A stretch of 64,000 bases of DNA. Origin: Dissophora ornata (lineage: Eukaryota; Mortierellomycota; Mortierellomycetes; Mortierellales; Mortierellaceae). Within the stretch, counting starts at the first letter, position 1. Every line of letters begins with the position of its first letter. Both the position numbers and the translations under genes were made by a program. Shown piece after piece: positions 34,200-46,213 of the stretch. The stretch is from contig MU616587.1 in NCBI GenBank assembly GCA_025201705.1, forward strand, positions 1 through 64,000. Reading direction: 5' to 3'. Below the pieces are notes generated by a model. The model was not told where the DNA came from. It saw only the letters and a program-made list of their open reading frames with translations, and searched no databases.

Positions 34200-36972
34200 A
34201 TGGTCTCACAGTCTCTTCGCCTATCCCAGAAGCTTTCCCAGCCAACACAGTCTATCTCAACATTTCCCCCTGCAGAGTATATCCCTGCTAGCAGTCCAGC
34301 TCTCGACCACCTCAGGAATAACGAGGCTGTCCGCGGATGGCTCATCAACCGACATACGCTTGAGAGTAATGGCGGCGATGCGTAACGATAGCGATACTGT
34401 ATCTAGATTATTTTTTACCTGTCTAAACACGCATAAATACTTCCAACAGCATGTCTCGTTATTCGCCAAGACAACGTCGCGACCGTTGGCCGCCATACCA
34501 CAAGGTGCTGCACTATAAATGATTCCATGCTGGCGACAGTTCTAGAGGTAGAGACGTACTAGCTTCGCAATTAACCCGCCACTGGTTTTCTCGCATTATA
34601 CAGCGACTTGATTTTAAAAGGAGACGCCATTTCCAACCGACACTGCAGATTCCTAACGGTCAGCGCAAGTGAAGAATGCATGCAGACATGTGGCTTCTTT
34701 GATATATGATGGGCTAACGGATTTTTCATGTCTAGAGCACGTCTGGATTTGTACTGTGCGAGGTAGTTCTCCGCCGACACGACCTGTGTTGATTCATCTT
34801 GCTAAAAGCCTTGATTCTAGTTGACGCTCTCCTATTCTTTTCCAGGACACAAGTACCAATGGGACATATTGTAAGTTCGATACCTCTTCAGACTCTTCTC
34901 GATTCTAATCCAGCAAGAGTCTTACGTATCGTGCTGAGTAATGATCGTCTCATTGTTACATACGTCCACTATGTGTACAGGGAATGGGACTCTTATTGGC
35001 AAGAACGAGTCGGTTGTTCTCTCGCATGGCGACTCGATTCGGATCAGGAGCAGCTACCGTAGGGCTGCATCTCTGCCGTTGTTGATACATTGCGAGCTAA
35101 TGATACTCGCTGACACTACGATCTATGATGCTGCAGACTTTATATTTCATGACTTCATGGCCGCAAGACCAAACCATGAAGATCCAGAGGCTGCGGTAAT
35201 TTAATTCGAGAGAATGGATGCTGCTGATGGCAGGGTCTGTTTTGTTGACGAAACCCTCTTCATGTTAGACGGTCGAGAGGACATATCAAATTCTACCACA
35301 GACACTGGGAAAGTAAGAAGCATCCAGAAATCGCGGTAACTGAGCGGAAGCCAGGCTCTGACACTTATTTTGAAACACCAATTTGCTAGTGGAGCGTTTG
35401 CTAGAGTGAGCGTGGCTATACACCGCAAGACCAAGGTCCAACTCGCGGTGAAGATTATGGACAGGATACGCTATGGCGCACCAGAAACTTCTGGAGGGAC
35501 TGATATTGAGAATGAGGTTGCGATTCTGCAAATGACTGAGCATGTAAGAATTGTCCTCATAGCATTAGAGTTTTCTGCCTCTATCAATGCTCGTCTGCTT
35601 GAGGACCCGCCTTGCATTGTTCTTCATTTAGGCCAACATTATTCCTGTGGTGGATGTAATCAAGACAACGCGTTACATATACATCTTTATGCAGATGTAT
35701 GATTATTTGATGTTGTTACTATTTGCTACCGCTGAGACGTGGATGGTTTACCGCCAGGTTCATAGAACTTACGGCGGGCACATGTCTAGGTTACCTGGAG
35801 GCGATTTGTTCGATTACGTCATGAAGAAAGGCCCACTCCCAGAGCTTGAGGCGAAGTTTGTGGCCTATCAAATCCTGCTTGCTTTGCAAGTGAGTATGAC
35901 ATTTTGGTTATTCCTGTGGATCGCCTTTCAACAAAATTTACCAGATATTCAATTCAACAGCATCTTCATAGCAAGCATATTTCGCATCGAGGTATGATCT
36001 GCTTTAGTGAAGGCGAATTGGATGGAGGCGACGATGGGTAGGATGAATGCGATTTAACGCGTTCGTTCCTTGCGTAGATATCAAGCCTGAAAACATATTG
36101 CTGTCATCAACAGCAAACTATCCTCGGGTTTTGCTCACTGATTTCGGTATGGCACGCGAATTTAGCGACGAGGAGCTCATGAATACCATGTGTGGGACCT
36201 TTGCGTACATGTAAGTGTGAATGGGCAACGTATTACAGATCCAATAAACCTTGCTGCGCTGCAACAACTAAATAGGTAGACCCTACTACCAATAGGGCAC
36301 CAGAAGTGTTTTATGCTGAACATGGCCAAGGCTCTGGTTACGGCTACAGTGCGGACTGCTGGAGTTTGGGCGTCACCCTTTACGTGATTCTGTCAGGCAC
36401 CCACCCATTCACAACGACATATGCCATGGAACATGGAACGACTTCGTGCCGCAAGATGGGGGCCAGGTAAATTCTTATCATTTATTACAGTAGTTGAGGT
36501 AGATTAAAGTCCCTATTGACCGTGTTCTTTAAGCCCTCTTGCGTTCCCGATGCGTTACTGGAAAGGGGTTGCCCCCGGAGCTAGAACGCTGGTCAGGGGG
36601 CTTCTCGCAATTGACCCCAATCAGCGATGGAGTATTAAGGACGCTCTTGGCTCTGACTGGATCCAGAGCGACATTGCATGGCTCCGGCAGCGGTACCAAG
36701 AGACTGTGCTAAAGCACTGGATGAGTTCTTCTCAGCAACTTGGTGCTGTTGCACGGCACGTGGAAATACCTCCGACCGAGAGCAATCCAAAGAAACGCGT
36801 CCGCACTTGTAAGGGGAGGTTTGTTGGCCTTTCAAGTCAAAAATCACAAGTAGTCAAGTCAAGCACAGGAGAGGACACTGAGGCATCTTTGCCACGCAGC
36901 TTCAGATCCCTGTTGCAGTCATCTATGCCGCTAATGACAGGCTCCATGTTGCAAGTACCCGACGTATCTTAG
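34200..36972 (+). CDS. FHA-domain Ser/Thr checkpoint kinase (Chk2/Cds1/Dun1 family)
   Basis: Fourteen exons in phase (34200-34365, 34450-34504, 34604-34658, 34736-34762, 34846-34870, 34981-35058, 35137-35195, 35355-35543, 35632-35696, 35790-35889, 35961-35991, 36078-36210, 36296-36466, 36534-36972) make 530 aa. An FHA domain comes first: ATVGRHTTSDLILKGDAISN with RHC, then DTSTNGTYWNGTLIGKN and LSHGDSIRI. The kinase domain follows: glycine loop FASGAFARV, lysine in LAVKIMD, helix-C Glu in IENEVAIL, LPGGDLFDYV, HRDIKPEN, TDFGMA, CGTFAYMAPE. It reads phosphothreonine signals and acts in the DNA-damage or replication checkpoint (family knowledge). The first loop glycine is Ala. The join between FHA and kinase (35195/35355) is the least certain. 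The C-terminal tail is basic with KKRVR as a possible nuclear signal. Confidence 0.88.
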
Positions 36973-37744
36973 AGCAACAGGGTTCTTTTGCAGACTTTCG
37001 TTTTTTGGCGCAGGGGGGGAGGTCGCGATACTGTCATTACTGAAATAAACAACAGAATGCGTTGTTTTTGTCGCACGGAACGTCGCGCGCGATATGAGAC
37101 CATCCTTCACATTTTCAACTCTTTCTTTCATTCTTCTTGAGCTGCACTGTATCAACTATCAGCAGCTCGCAAACCGCGATATAAGGCGCTCTTCATACAC
37201 CGTTCTCTCGCTTTGCCACGTACAAGAGCTGATATTGATGGCCGGATTTTCCAGTTGGAATAGGTTACAGGCAGGCACAATGGACTTGAGCGCTTTATTT
37301 TTGTTCGTTTATGAACGACCCAAAAAAAAAAAAAAAAAAAAAAAAAAAACGCTTAAGAAAATGCGAAAGGTTTTGTTCAAAAGCACTCTGCTGACATGTG
37401 GACGCCTTTAGTCGTTGCCAAGCTACTAGATTTCAGACACAATAATGAGTTGTCAAGCTCATGCATCTCAGCCTCATGATTCAATCCGGCCATGAATACG
37501 CACTCACGCCACTTAGTCAGCCGACCCTGCCCAGCCCGACCCTCAGCTCTTCTTTACTGTCGGTTTGGCCTGTCTTGCTACTCCTTTCCAGGAAGTTGGC
37601 TAGCAGGAAGTTCTTCAATGGTCGCGAAGAGCCGCGGTACGCAGAGAAGCAAAGACGTCTCGGACATATTTGATTCTGGAATTTGCGGCTTGGTCAATAT
37701 TAATACAAAATTGACGCAAAAGTCAAGCAAAGTGCATCCTTCAC
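36973..37744. other. Intergenic region with poly-A tract
   Basis: About 770 bases. An A homopolymer of about 29 lies at 37322-37350. No gene is supported. Confidence 0.45.
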
Positions 37745-39808
37745 ATGGCGACTGTCGAAAACTACATTAGTGCAGGAGGTGAATCTGACATGGAACTCTC
37801 AAGCGAAGCAGAAGGTACTTCTTCGCTTCCGGCTGACAACATGAAGGACCCCGGTAATCCCAAAGGCGATGCCGTGCAGCGCGGAGTGGACTTTATTGGT
37901 TTCGAGGACAGCGACAACGAGGAAGAGATCGAGGGGAACGACGGCGGCCCACCAAAGCATGGCAACGACAAGGCTAGCTTGCCTAATTCTCAATTAGGAG
38001 CACATTCACTAAAACGAAAGCGACTCGCGGATGAGAGCTCAGACGAATATGTTGGCCCTATCGCCGGTCCTCCTCCAGGCTGTCCTTGGATGGGCCATCG
38101 GAGATATTCAGAAATGGCGACGGTGCCAATGATGTTGACCCAGGAACTGAAGGATTTTGTCGAGTACATCAGTCCGACTAGAGAGGAACATCAAATCCGC
38201 AGATACGTGGTTCGGAGGATCAAGCAGTCTGTCCAGGAGCTCTGGAGCGATGTAGAGGTCGTTGTGTTTGGGAGTTTCGATACAAAATTATATCTACCCT
38301 CAAGGTAAGAAATAGCGCTGCGCTTCGCTTTAGCGGCAGCAGAAGAATGATTTCCTGACGCACCATTGTATGTGAACTCGTGATGTAGCGACCTGGACAT
38401 TGTTGTATTACGGGACCGTGGGTTCGAGAGGAACGATTTATATCGATTATCGCGCCATATTCAGAATTCCGGGGTGGCATGCGATGTTACAGTAATTGCA
38501 AAAGCCAGAGTGCCTTTGGTCAAATTTCGAGAGACTATCAGTGGGATCGCTGTCGATATCTCTTTCAACATCACGAACGGCATTCAGAGTGGCAAGGTCA
38601 TTACGAAATTCATGAAGGAAAATTTGGCATTGCGGCCCTTGACGATGCTGATAAAGCATTTCTTGATGATCAAGGTAAACGCAATTGTGAACCAAGCATA
38701 ATGTACTTTTTCTTTTTCCTTGAGAGTTTTGTTTCGCTGGTCGCATATTATTATTTTTCTCCCTTTCAAGCATATATTACCTGTTACTGACTATCATTCC
38801 GCATTATCTGAACACTAGAATCACAACGAAGTCTATATGGGAGGACTTGGCTCATATACGACAGTCATCATGATACTCAGCTTCTTGCAGATGCACCCTC
38901 AAATCCAGATGAAGAAGATCAAGCCTGAGGACAACTTGGGTGTTCTTCTTATCGAGTTCTTCGAGCTTTATGGCCTCTGCTTTAATTATGCCAAAGCCGG
39001 TATCTCTGTTGTTGACGGGGGGTCATATTTTGAGAAAGAGATTTCCGGCTCCTCAATTCGAACGTTCGGTCGTGGTGGAGGAGGACCAGAGTTGCTATTA
39101 ACTTCTATGGATCCCAACGACTCTGAAAACGATACAGCAAAGGGATCATATGGAATGAGAAAGATCCGAGAAGTATTTGTAGGTGCCTACGGCACGCTAA
39201 CGGACGCTGTGCAAAGGCGAAATCGAGAATTATCCTCGCAACATCGGAGCCATACGAAGAGCAAGCGGGACAGCCATATCCGATTTGATGAAAAGAATCG
39301 TGTGGCTGCTGACTCGATTCAAAAGTCATCAGGACTACATGGCACTGCCGAGGTATCGTTGATCAAAGGTGTGCTTTCCGTGCCGGCGCAGGTCTTTCAA
39401 CACCGCCAGAAGATCAAGCAAGTCTTCTATGACGGGACTTTCCAGCGCATGTTTAACGCTCCCGAAGGTATCCAGGGCCTGGATATATTGGATGAGGAGG
39501 AAATACAAGAGGTCGAGCCTCCGCAGGTGGTAGAGTATATCCATGCTGATGATTCTGAGGACGACGACGACGCCCATGAAAAGTACTTTGAAGAGATGAT
39601 GAGGCATGGGATTAAGGAGTATGCGGACGACAACGAGAGTGGCGGGCGCGATAAAGACAACTACGCCGCAGGTTTAGCAGGACGCCAAAATCCGGACAAT
39701 GTCAATGGCTCTGTAGATTCAATCCAACTTCCCCAGTTGCTCTCGACGCCAAGTACAGCAAGAAATAGCTCACGAAATGAGCAACTTGCGAGTGGTAGTC
39801 ATGGATAA
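37745..39808 (+). CDS. TRF4: TRF4/5-type non-canonical poly(A) polymerase (PAPD5/7-like)
   Basis: Three exons (37745-38304, 38389-38674, 38819-39808) encode 611 aa. An acidic, disordered N-terminus with KRKR precedes GCPWMGHRRYSE. The nucleotidyltransferase site is FGSFDTKLYLPSSDLDIVV, with the two metal-binding Asp of DLD built across the exon 1/2 junction. The third Asp is in IAVDISFN. The central domain has MLIKHFLMIKNHNEVYMGGL and the PAP-associated region LGVLLIEFFELYG. In yeast Trf4/5 work with Air1/2 and Mtr4 (TRAMP) to tag nuclear RNA for the exosome; animal homologues also trim or stabilise RNAs. An acidic C-terminal tail (EEEIQEVEPP, DDSEDDDDAHE) is typical of the family. Confidence 0.93.
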
Positions 39809-40690
39809 CGACGTGCAGAAGAACACAGTATTTCCCGCCAAAGATTTTCTGTGGTCGAGGCGGTCCTCCTCAGAAATAAAAATGACGCAGGGTCAAGACC
39901 CCTCTCCACATACATTTGTTTTCCCTGTCCGTGGGTCGTTTGAAGCGCATGTAGCGTAAAGGGCCAACCAAGCCTTTGAAAAGCACTACATGTATGAGAG
40001 ATTGGAGCTAAATCATGCGGTCGAAAAGGGCTACTGAGGTTGGGTATGCTGTACGAGACACAGGTCAGTGCTGTATCATCATTATCCTAATATTGCACGG
40101 CCTTGGCTTCGCTCAGTATAAAGTATCAACATTTTGAGTACAAGCGGTACCAACACAGTGTCGTTCGATTCCCGTTGTCCTGGGATTGCAGCCCGCCTGT
40201 AGGATCAATCGCACCCACCGCACTGTGAGAACCGCACCACCCACAGGATCGCGCCGTCCAGAAAGTCGCACCCATCTGGGCTCCAGCACCATTCAGAGTC
40301 CCGTGCAAGGTAATATTAATCTGTGGCGAAGGAATGTTACAACTTTGTCTGAAACTTAGTGGAGATTCGTATTGCGCTTGCACCTCAGGGGCCGTGTAAT
40401 CGCTTCGACACCGAGAGCCGCTGGACTGTTCTTTTTAATGGCGGTAGTGTGCGTTGCTCAGCAGTAGTCTCTATGGTCTAGCCATTCTGAGCCAGGATTA
40501 CAATAGTACTCCTGCTTCTGCCACCTGCGAGACGGCTAATGTCAGGGCAACGTGTCTATGGAGTACGCACTCTCTTCAAAGTCGTCGATGCGAGGAGTTA
40601 GAGCCGCGTTGTCAGTTTCTTCAAATTCAGAGATGTTCAAAGGACGATCGCGGAACACAGTGACACGTATGGTCTGCGAAATTGCTGCGG
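39809..40690. other. Intergenic region upstream of the decayed synthetase
   Basis: About 880 bases with no intact gene. Earlier parts of the synthetase below may be present but too eroded for me to recognise. Confidence 0.35.
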
Positions 40691-41285
40691 TGACCTTCCC
40701 ATGCCTGGGACGCCGCCTTCGCAGTGTCGGGTCACCTGTAAGCCATAGACGACGCGGGGATCCTGGGGCCGATCTGGCAGCCGAACGCTCTCGACTCGAG
40801 AGAGATCTTGTTCTGTGATGAAAACCTACTTTAAGCTAGACTACGAGAGTAGAAAGGTGATGACAGATGACGGCTGGTTCAATACAGGCGACATCGGAAC
40901 TATGAACCCTGATGGCACGCTCTCTATCAAAGACAGGATAAAAAACTTTGACATGGTGAATATGTTGTTGCCCTTGAGAAGCCAAATACCGTGATTCCAA
41001 GGATATCAAAAGCATCTGCATTATTGCCGACAATGGCGCCTCCGCGATGCCGGCGGTGGCGGAGCCAAGCCAGCAAGGGGAAGCGTTGGAGTACTCCCCG
41101 TCTTGTTGTCGCCTTCGTTATTAGCTCTGTGGTGACAGTATGCATGTCTGTGTTCCGCAGGATTCCAATGAGGAGATCCTGGGGGCGTTGAGGAACCAAG
41201 CAAAGTCTACGGGCCTATCCAGGGCCGGGACGGTTCAAAGACTGGACAGTGAGTGGGTTTATGAAGTCGAGCAGCGAGGTTAAAA
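40691..41285 (+). pseudogene. Long-chain acyl-CoA synthetase remnant
   Basis: Pieces of an AMP-binding enzyme appear in order but in different frames: RSVGSPVS near 40715, then YFKLDYESRKVMTDDGWFNT with GDIGTMNPDGTLSIKDR and IKNF at about 40827-40950, then EYVVALEKPNTV at about 40960-40995 in a second frame, then DSKDIKSICIIADNGAS near 41010 in a third, and NEEILGALRNQAKSTGL near 41170. These match the C-terminal third of long-chain acyl-CoA synthetases (GWFxTGDIG, PDGTLxIxDRxKN). At least two frameshifts and several stops separate them, and no introns explain the shifts. The catalytic ATP-binding half was not found. I read this as a dead gene copy. Confidence 0.72.
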
Positions 41286-41629
41286 GGCGTGAGATCAAGA
41301 AAGCATACGGGAAGAGCATTGAAGTTTTAAGAGTGATAAGCTTTTCGCACCAATATTCATAAATCAACGAATTATCGATCGATGCCCTGGAACCGATAGA
41401 AAAGCGACACCAAAGATGGCAAGACAGCACATCGCCATCATCTTTCTCAGCTACTTTTTCATCCGTACATTCAGATTCCATTCTTGCAAAACCGCACCAT
41501 CTCTTCATTCAGATTCCCCTACAATACCGACGACATCAGGTCGACAATAGACACAACCCCTTTACACTCATCTCTTAATCACTTATACTGTGGTTCCCTC
41601 AACGAGTCCATCTGTTTCACAAGTAGAAT
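41286..41629. other. Spacer upstream of the NAK-family kinase
   Basis: About 340 bases that should contain the promoter of the downstream kinase; no clear motif is seen. Confidence 0.4.
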
Positions 41630-44600
41630 ATGAATGCCGTTGGTCTCAACGTTCCCTCGCAAGGGACGATCCTTCCTGGAACAACCATTCATCTGGGCAA
41701 GTACACAGTCGTCATCGACCGGTACATTGCTGAAGGAGGGTTTGCCCATGTCTACCTGGCTACCCTTGCCAACGGCACTGGCTTCCCCGTTGTAGTCAAG
41801 CGCATCGCGGTTGCAGACAAGGAACGTCTTGCCATTGTTAACAAGGAGATTGAAATCATGGTAAAGCCTCCGAACACTCTGCATCTTTACACTGACGGGT
41901 GAAGCCCGCCGTTTGCTGACCCTGCATCTACTTGTTTCATTACAGAGGCGTCTTGGGAAACACAAAAACATCGTGGGATATCTGGAATCTTGCATGGGAA
42001 AGCTCGAGGGTGGCGGCTATGAGGTGCTTATCCTCATGGAGTACTGCGGAGGTAAGCTAAACGGAGCTACCTGCAGATCAGGGCCAGCATGGGGTCTCCT
42101 CCTTACCGCTGGCATGCTCATGTCAAGCAGTTGATAGCTGGTTTGGCCGCTGACCTTTCTTGTCTTCTTCCCTCATAAAGGCGGATCGGTGATCGACTTG
42201 ATGAATAGGAGGTTGCAACATCGATTGACCGAACCAGAGATCCTAAAGATCTTTTCAAACGTTTGTGAGGTAGGAGCCAGGATCAAACTGGGAGGGTGTA
42301 GTCACTTTGCAGTATCAACTGTGATGTTTGTTTGCAGCTCAAGCTGTTGTTTAATCAACGATTGTGTGTTCACTCTAGGCTGTTGCATATTTGCACTACT
42401 CTGATCTGCCAATTCTTCATCGTGACATCAAAGTCGAAAATATCCTCCTTTCCAACAATGACTACAAGCTGTGCGACTTTGGATCAGCCACCACCAATAT
42501 CCTCAGAGGTGAAAACATACCCAGAAACGTGAAGGATATTCAATTACTGGAGGAGGAGATCAACAACCACACAACCCTACAATATCGAGCTCCAGAGATG
42601 TTGGATCTTTACATGCGGAAAGGCATTGATGAGAAGATCGGTAATCCATCTTACACCAGTCTTGATGACAAGCAAAGGCAGCATTTATACAGGAGATACA
42701 ACAGACGCTCAATCATCTTTGATGCTCTTCATTTAATTTGATCTAAATAGACATATGGGCGCTAGGCGTGCTTCTTTACAAACTCTGTTATTATACAACG
42801 CCGTTTGAGGATCAAGGGCAGCTAGCGATATTGAATGTCCGTTACACCATTCCTGACCATCCAGTTTTTTCATCCGGACTCATCGGCCTCTTTAGTAAGT
42901 TGTCAGAAAAAGTGAGCAGAGCTCGTACCATTCCATTAATCCGTGACCCATATCCACCGCCATATGTACTAACCAAAGCGCTTTTCCGTTTGATAATTGT
43001 AGAGTCTATGCTGAAAGAAGACCCCAAGCAGAGGCCGAACATCTATCAGGTCATGAAAGCGACCTCAGCTCTGCGTGGACTCCCATGCCCTATCCAGAAC
43101 GTAAGGCTGCTACTATGACACTGCGAGTGGAGGCTTTTGACAGTGCAGTGAGTTAATGACAGTCTATATTTACTAGATATACCCAGAGGCGACACATATG
43201 CCTAGTGTCCTGGAGGCTCAGACTTCAGTAACAGCCAATATTCTCAGCAATTCAGCAGTCGTTAGACCTGTAGATGTTCTTCCCTCAATCGAACCCATGC
43301 GCAGAGGCCGCCCCACACGCGCGCAAGCTGCTATCGGGTCGCTAACACCAACGGGAGACGCCAGCGCAACGGCATCACTAGCTTCCCATGGTGATATTAA
43401 CTCTGGATTCGATGATTCCTTTGAGCAGTTTGCCCAGACAACGGATCCAGCATCTCAGTTCTCGAAGATCCCCCAAACTTTTGATTTTGGAAGTCCAATG
43501 ACCTTTGACAGTGCCAAGAGGGTTGATGCAAAGCGCTTCACGCTTGATTTAGACTCTGGTACTGACGAGTTTGGCTTCAGCTTTTCAAACGTGGGGTCCC
43601 AAAATTCTACCCCCGCCGTTTCTGCCGCATCTGTTCCTGATCGTTCTCGTCGGCCATCCCCGCCATCGTCGAATCTCCAGCCAGAGTCGCATCCATCAAA
43701 TTCACTAACCACAGTAAAGAACGCTATACCAAGTGAGCAATCTAGAACAAGCAGCGCCGCGGCGACAAACATCAAGCCAACAGTTGATGATCTGTTCTTC
43801 GGGTCTTCCACCAACATTCAGTTTGAGAACAGTGGCGGGAGCTTTCGAGCCAGCACACCTTCATCTTTTGGAGACACACAGAAACCCCTTATGGGCATGC
43901 CCTCTCCAACCTTTAACATTGGGCTGCAGTCCTCCGGTATGTCCAAACCAGTATCAGGCTCGTCGCAGACCACTCGGCAGTTGGCCCAATCTTCTTCACC
44001 AGCAAGATCGAATGCTGCATATCCTGCATACCCTGCAATCACCAATAGCAACAGCCCCTTGAATCTTGGTATTTTCCCCAACGGCACAGGAGGCCCAAGA
44101 TCAGCAACCTCCCTACCTCGTGTATCGGATATTGCCCCTCGAGGGGAACGACCAGTCAGCACTAGCGGCATTAACAACAGCGGCAAAAGCCAAATCGATC
44201 CCTACGTTCAGCTGTCCCCTTCGACTGAGAGCAGCGCAGGACCACTGCAACGTCAGCAAATAGAGCAGCTGGGTAAATTTAGTCTCAATTCAGGCCCACT
44301 AAAGCCCCAGAGTAGCCAAGGGAAGGTCAAGGCTCTGGATCCAAGCAGGACACTGGACGGTATGAAGTCAGGATCGGCGTCAACCTCCGCCTCCATGCCA
44401 CCCACCCTCAACGTTTATGGCCAAGTTTTGGCTCCAACTGCTACCTCATCCAACATTCCAGGGACACTGCCTAATTTGCCTCATCTAGACAAGAAAGGAC
44501 TGGCGCAAAGGGATTTGGATGCCGAACTCAAGTTGATCCAGCAGCAGCAAAAAGAGTTTGGGCGACAACAGCAGGACCTACTAGCATTGCAGCGGCAACA

Positions 44601-45840
44601 GCTGGAAGAGCAACAGCGACAGCATCGGATGCAGCAAGAACATCTCCAAAAGCAACAACAACAGCAGATCCAAGTTCAGCATGAAAAATGGCAGGAGCGC
44701 AAACGCATGCTAAAGGAGCAGGAGCAGCTGACGCAGAGGCAGGTTATGCAACAGAAGGATCTCGAGAAACAGCACGAGTCACAGCAACAACAACAACAAC
44801 AGGAGCAACAACAGCAACAGCAACAGCATCATCTCCCGGATATGTCAAATTTGGTGTCGTCCATGGCGTCTGTCTCTTTGAACACTACCAATCGCACCGT
44901 CCTTGCTTCGACAGGTCAAAATCATCAGCAGCAGCAACAACAACAACAACAGACGAACGCTTACAGGGGACCCCTCTCTGGCGCTGGCGCAGGTCAACGA
45001 ACGGCTGCCAGCTCTCCTTCGGCTATGTTGAACACTGGGGGCGCAGATCACTTTTCACCCATGGCAGGTAGTCGGCCCAGCATGGACGCGCAAGACTGGC
45101 CTACGTCTGGTGGACAATGGTTACATTCATCAGCCATGTCGTCACCAGGGACTTCATTCCAGACCTCGTTCTCTTCTACGACTCCCTCGGTGGGCTCGGA
45201 TGCGTCTTTGACAGCACCCCTCACGCCATCAGTGCCTATCAAGTCTGCTCGCCGGGCAGCCATGAACGGAAGTGGAACACCATCATCTTCAACATCTGCC
45301 GGTTCAACATCCAAAACTACTGGTGCTAAGGCACGTCGAACTTCCATCAACAGTCTGCCGCCTGGCCAAAAGCCAGAACTACTACCAAAGCCAACACGAT
45401 TCAGGATGAAGGATGGAACAGGGACATTGGTGGCGGGTGAGGAAGAAGCTTTCAATAAGAAATTCCCTAGCGCCGATCTAGGCGATGATTTAATGCAGCC
45501 GCCGTTGCTACCGTCTTCATCAAGGGATGGTGACGTGATTTCAGGCTATGGCTACAACGCTCCATCGTTCGTGAATGGCAGTTCCGGTCATAACGCACAG
45601 CAAACAATGCCTCGCACTGTGAGTTCTGAAGTAGGGGAGGACGAGGAAGAAGAGGAGGAGACACTTGTCCGATCGAAACGGCGCCAATATAACATTGCTG
45701 GAGTGATTCCAGCATCGTCCACACACTCCTATGTGCATCATGGAAAGCAATTGGGGTCCCAAAATGATGCAGAGGAACCAATAGCGCCGGTGGAGTCTGT
45801 GCGTGAACGGATACAGAGAATGAATAGAGGAATGCATTAA
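41630..45840 (+). CDS. Ark1/Prk1 (NAK-family) Ser/Thr kinase with Q-rich coiled coil
   Basis: Seven exons (41630-41860, 41946-42051, 42181-42269, 42379-42640, 42751-42894, 43003-43100, 43177-45840) give 1197 aa. The kinase domain fills about the first 310 residues: [93 protein letters not shown] and [13 protein letters not shown]. These are marks of the Ark/Prk and AAK1/GAK family, which phosphorylates endocytic adaptors and actin-patch proteins. The rest is one exon of about 880 codons, Ser/Thr/Pro-rich and apparently disordered. About residues 755-905 are extremely Gln-rich with a coiled-coil pattern. [14 protein letters not shown] stretch and an [11 protein letters not shown] patch near the end are basic. 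Human AAK1 shares the Q-rich feature. Confidence 0.9.
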
Positions 45841-46213
45841 ATGGTTGTTAGTAGTAATATATACCTTCCTCCATCACGTTTATCAAATATAATAAAGGAC
45901 GGGGTGACCCTTGGTAGGCGCCTTGCCAGCAGAGTATGCCTCCAAGCTACAGAGGAGCCGGCGTAGGTGTTCATTCCCCTGATGCTTGAGAAGAGGCTGA
46001 AGTTTATGGAGGAGGTCGAAGACTACACGCATTCTTTGTAGTGACAAGCCTTTTTCGATCTGCGATCATTTGTTTGAGATTTCGGTGGCGCAATTGAAGT
46101 AAAGGTCTCAGCGGGGTTTGGAATGCCGTGTCCTAAAAAAAAAAAAAAAAAGAAAAAAGAAAATAATAATAATAATCCCTTCATCCATCCATCGGCCATT
46201 GTTTTCTCCTAGA
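45841..46213. other. Intergenic spacer
   Basis: It contains an A-rich run followed by (AAT)n at about 46136-46176, just before the NUFIP1 start; a TCCTAG directly before the ATG may be a splice acceptor. Confidence 0.4.
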
